From assembly GCA_012961655.1 (NCBI GenBank), contig DTYX01000044.1, positions 1 through 5,367 on the forward strand: a stretch of 5,367 nucleotides of DNA. Reading direction: 5' to 3'. The stretch is from Candidatus Poribacteria bacterium (GTDB lineage Bacteria; Poribacteria; WGA-4E; DTYX01). Below, piece by piece: positions 5,141 to 5,367 of the stretch. The stretch's first letter is position 1, and each line of letters opens with the position of its first letter. The notes under the pieces were generated by a model. The model did no database searches. It saw nothing but the letters and a program-made list of their open reading frames with translations, and had not been told where the DNA came from. Position numbers and translations under genes: made by a program.

Positions 5141-5367
5141 TTCCAAGCGCAGGCACGGAGTGTAAGATAAACTATCTCTTGCACAGTACATAATATTGAG
5201 TTGATAAGTGATAATTATGGAACTTTGGCATTTTTCGTACCTTACTATATCTGGTACTGTCAATGGCTCCATGAGGGGGGAAAAACGAATGAAAAATCGC
5301 AGAAATTTGTGCCCCCTTGTACCACCCTAGAAACTCTCATACTTTCTGGGAATACCCTCAATCTAAC
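5141..5367. other. Gene-free right end with small inverted repeats
   Basis: Together with 5018-5140 this forms a 350-base stretch without a credible gene. It holds GTACC at 5237-5241 and 5319-5323 with GGTAC at 5253-5257, and AGGGGG (5274-5279) facing CCCCCT (5312-5317). A small hairpin, CCC-T-AGAAA (5325-5333) with TTTCTGGG (5343-5350), has 8 pairs, one bulge and a 9-nt loop. A minus-strand TTGACA (5263-5258) with an 18-bp spacer meets only a poor -10 (TACGAA, 5239-5234). A minus-strand frame stays open from 5336 to the TAG at 5172 (54 codons) but its only ATG leaves a short peptide without a Shine-Dalgarno site. Confidence 0.5.

Noticed and set aside
5234..5263. Minus-strand promoter with TTGACA at 5263-5258 for pafA
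   Set aside because: The -35 is perfect but the 18-bp spacer leads only to TACGAA, a poor -10, and it would give a leader over 200 nt. Not enough to call.
5018..5367. Pup/UBact-like small gene upstream of pafA
   Set aside because: The minus-strand frames give only very short peptides from ATG, TTG or GTG, none charged throughout with a Gly-Gln/Gly-Glu end.

Overview
The window carries five genes, all on the minus strand. In transcription order (right to left) they are a PafA-type Pup/UBact ligase, a small nitroreductase, a broken exported FG-GAP/ASPIC-UnbV (CRTAC1-like) gene, an exported LamG (concanavalin-like) domain protein, and a [2Fe-2S] subunit of a molybdenum hydroxylase. There is no rRNA, tRNA, CRISPR array, transposase or phage gene. 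The combination of a UBact-style PafA, secreted LamG and UnbV proteins, and degenerate 7-bp intergenic repeats of the TTACGTT/TCACGTT type suggests an uncultivated Gram-negative lineage such as Candidatus Poribacteria or a relative. That placement is an inference from gene content and recall, with no search behind it.

Region by region: 1-197 has no credible gene but holds an imperfect hairpin containing a perfect 14-bp palindrome. 198-668 encodes the iron-sulfur subunit, with a TTG start supported by a good Shine-Dalgarno site. A 12-bp hairpin with a T-rich tail (685-731) separates it from the LamG gene (748-1551). The LamG gene has its own well-formed promoter (1630-1658), and its leader is largely an array of six 7-bp units. 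1672-2965 is the CRTAC1-like gene; its middle part is missing and its last quarter lies in another frame. A second 7-bp repeat array (2967-3008) sits between it and the nitroreductase (2995-3492) and overlaps the nitroreductase stop codon. The pafA-like gene fills 3548-5017. It is preceded by two 19-bp imperfect direct repeats spaced 24 bp apart, the nearer of which contains the ribosome binding site, and then by a 14-bp stem-loop. The rest of the right end (5141-5367) is gene-free but rich in small inverted repeats.

How the genes work together: pafA and the nitroreductase are 55 bases apart and could share a transcript; the UnbV gene follows 29 bases later. LamG looks like a separate unit, and the iron-sulfur gene lies behind a likely terminator. 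No shared pathway is evident. The PafA protein implies a Pup/UBact tagging system whose modifier, Dop and proteasome genes are not in the window. The iron-sulfur subunit likewise lacks its molybdopterin and FAD partner subunits here.
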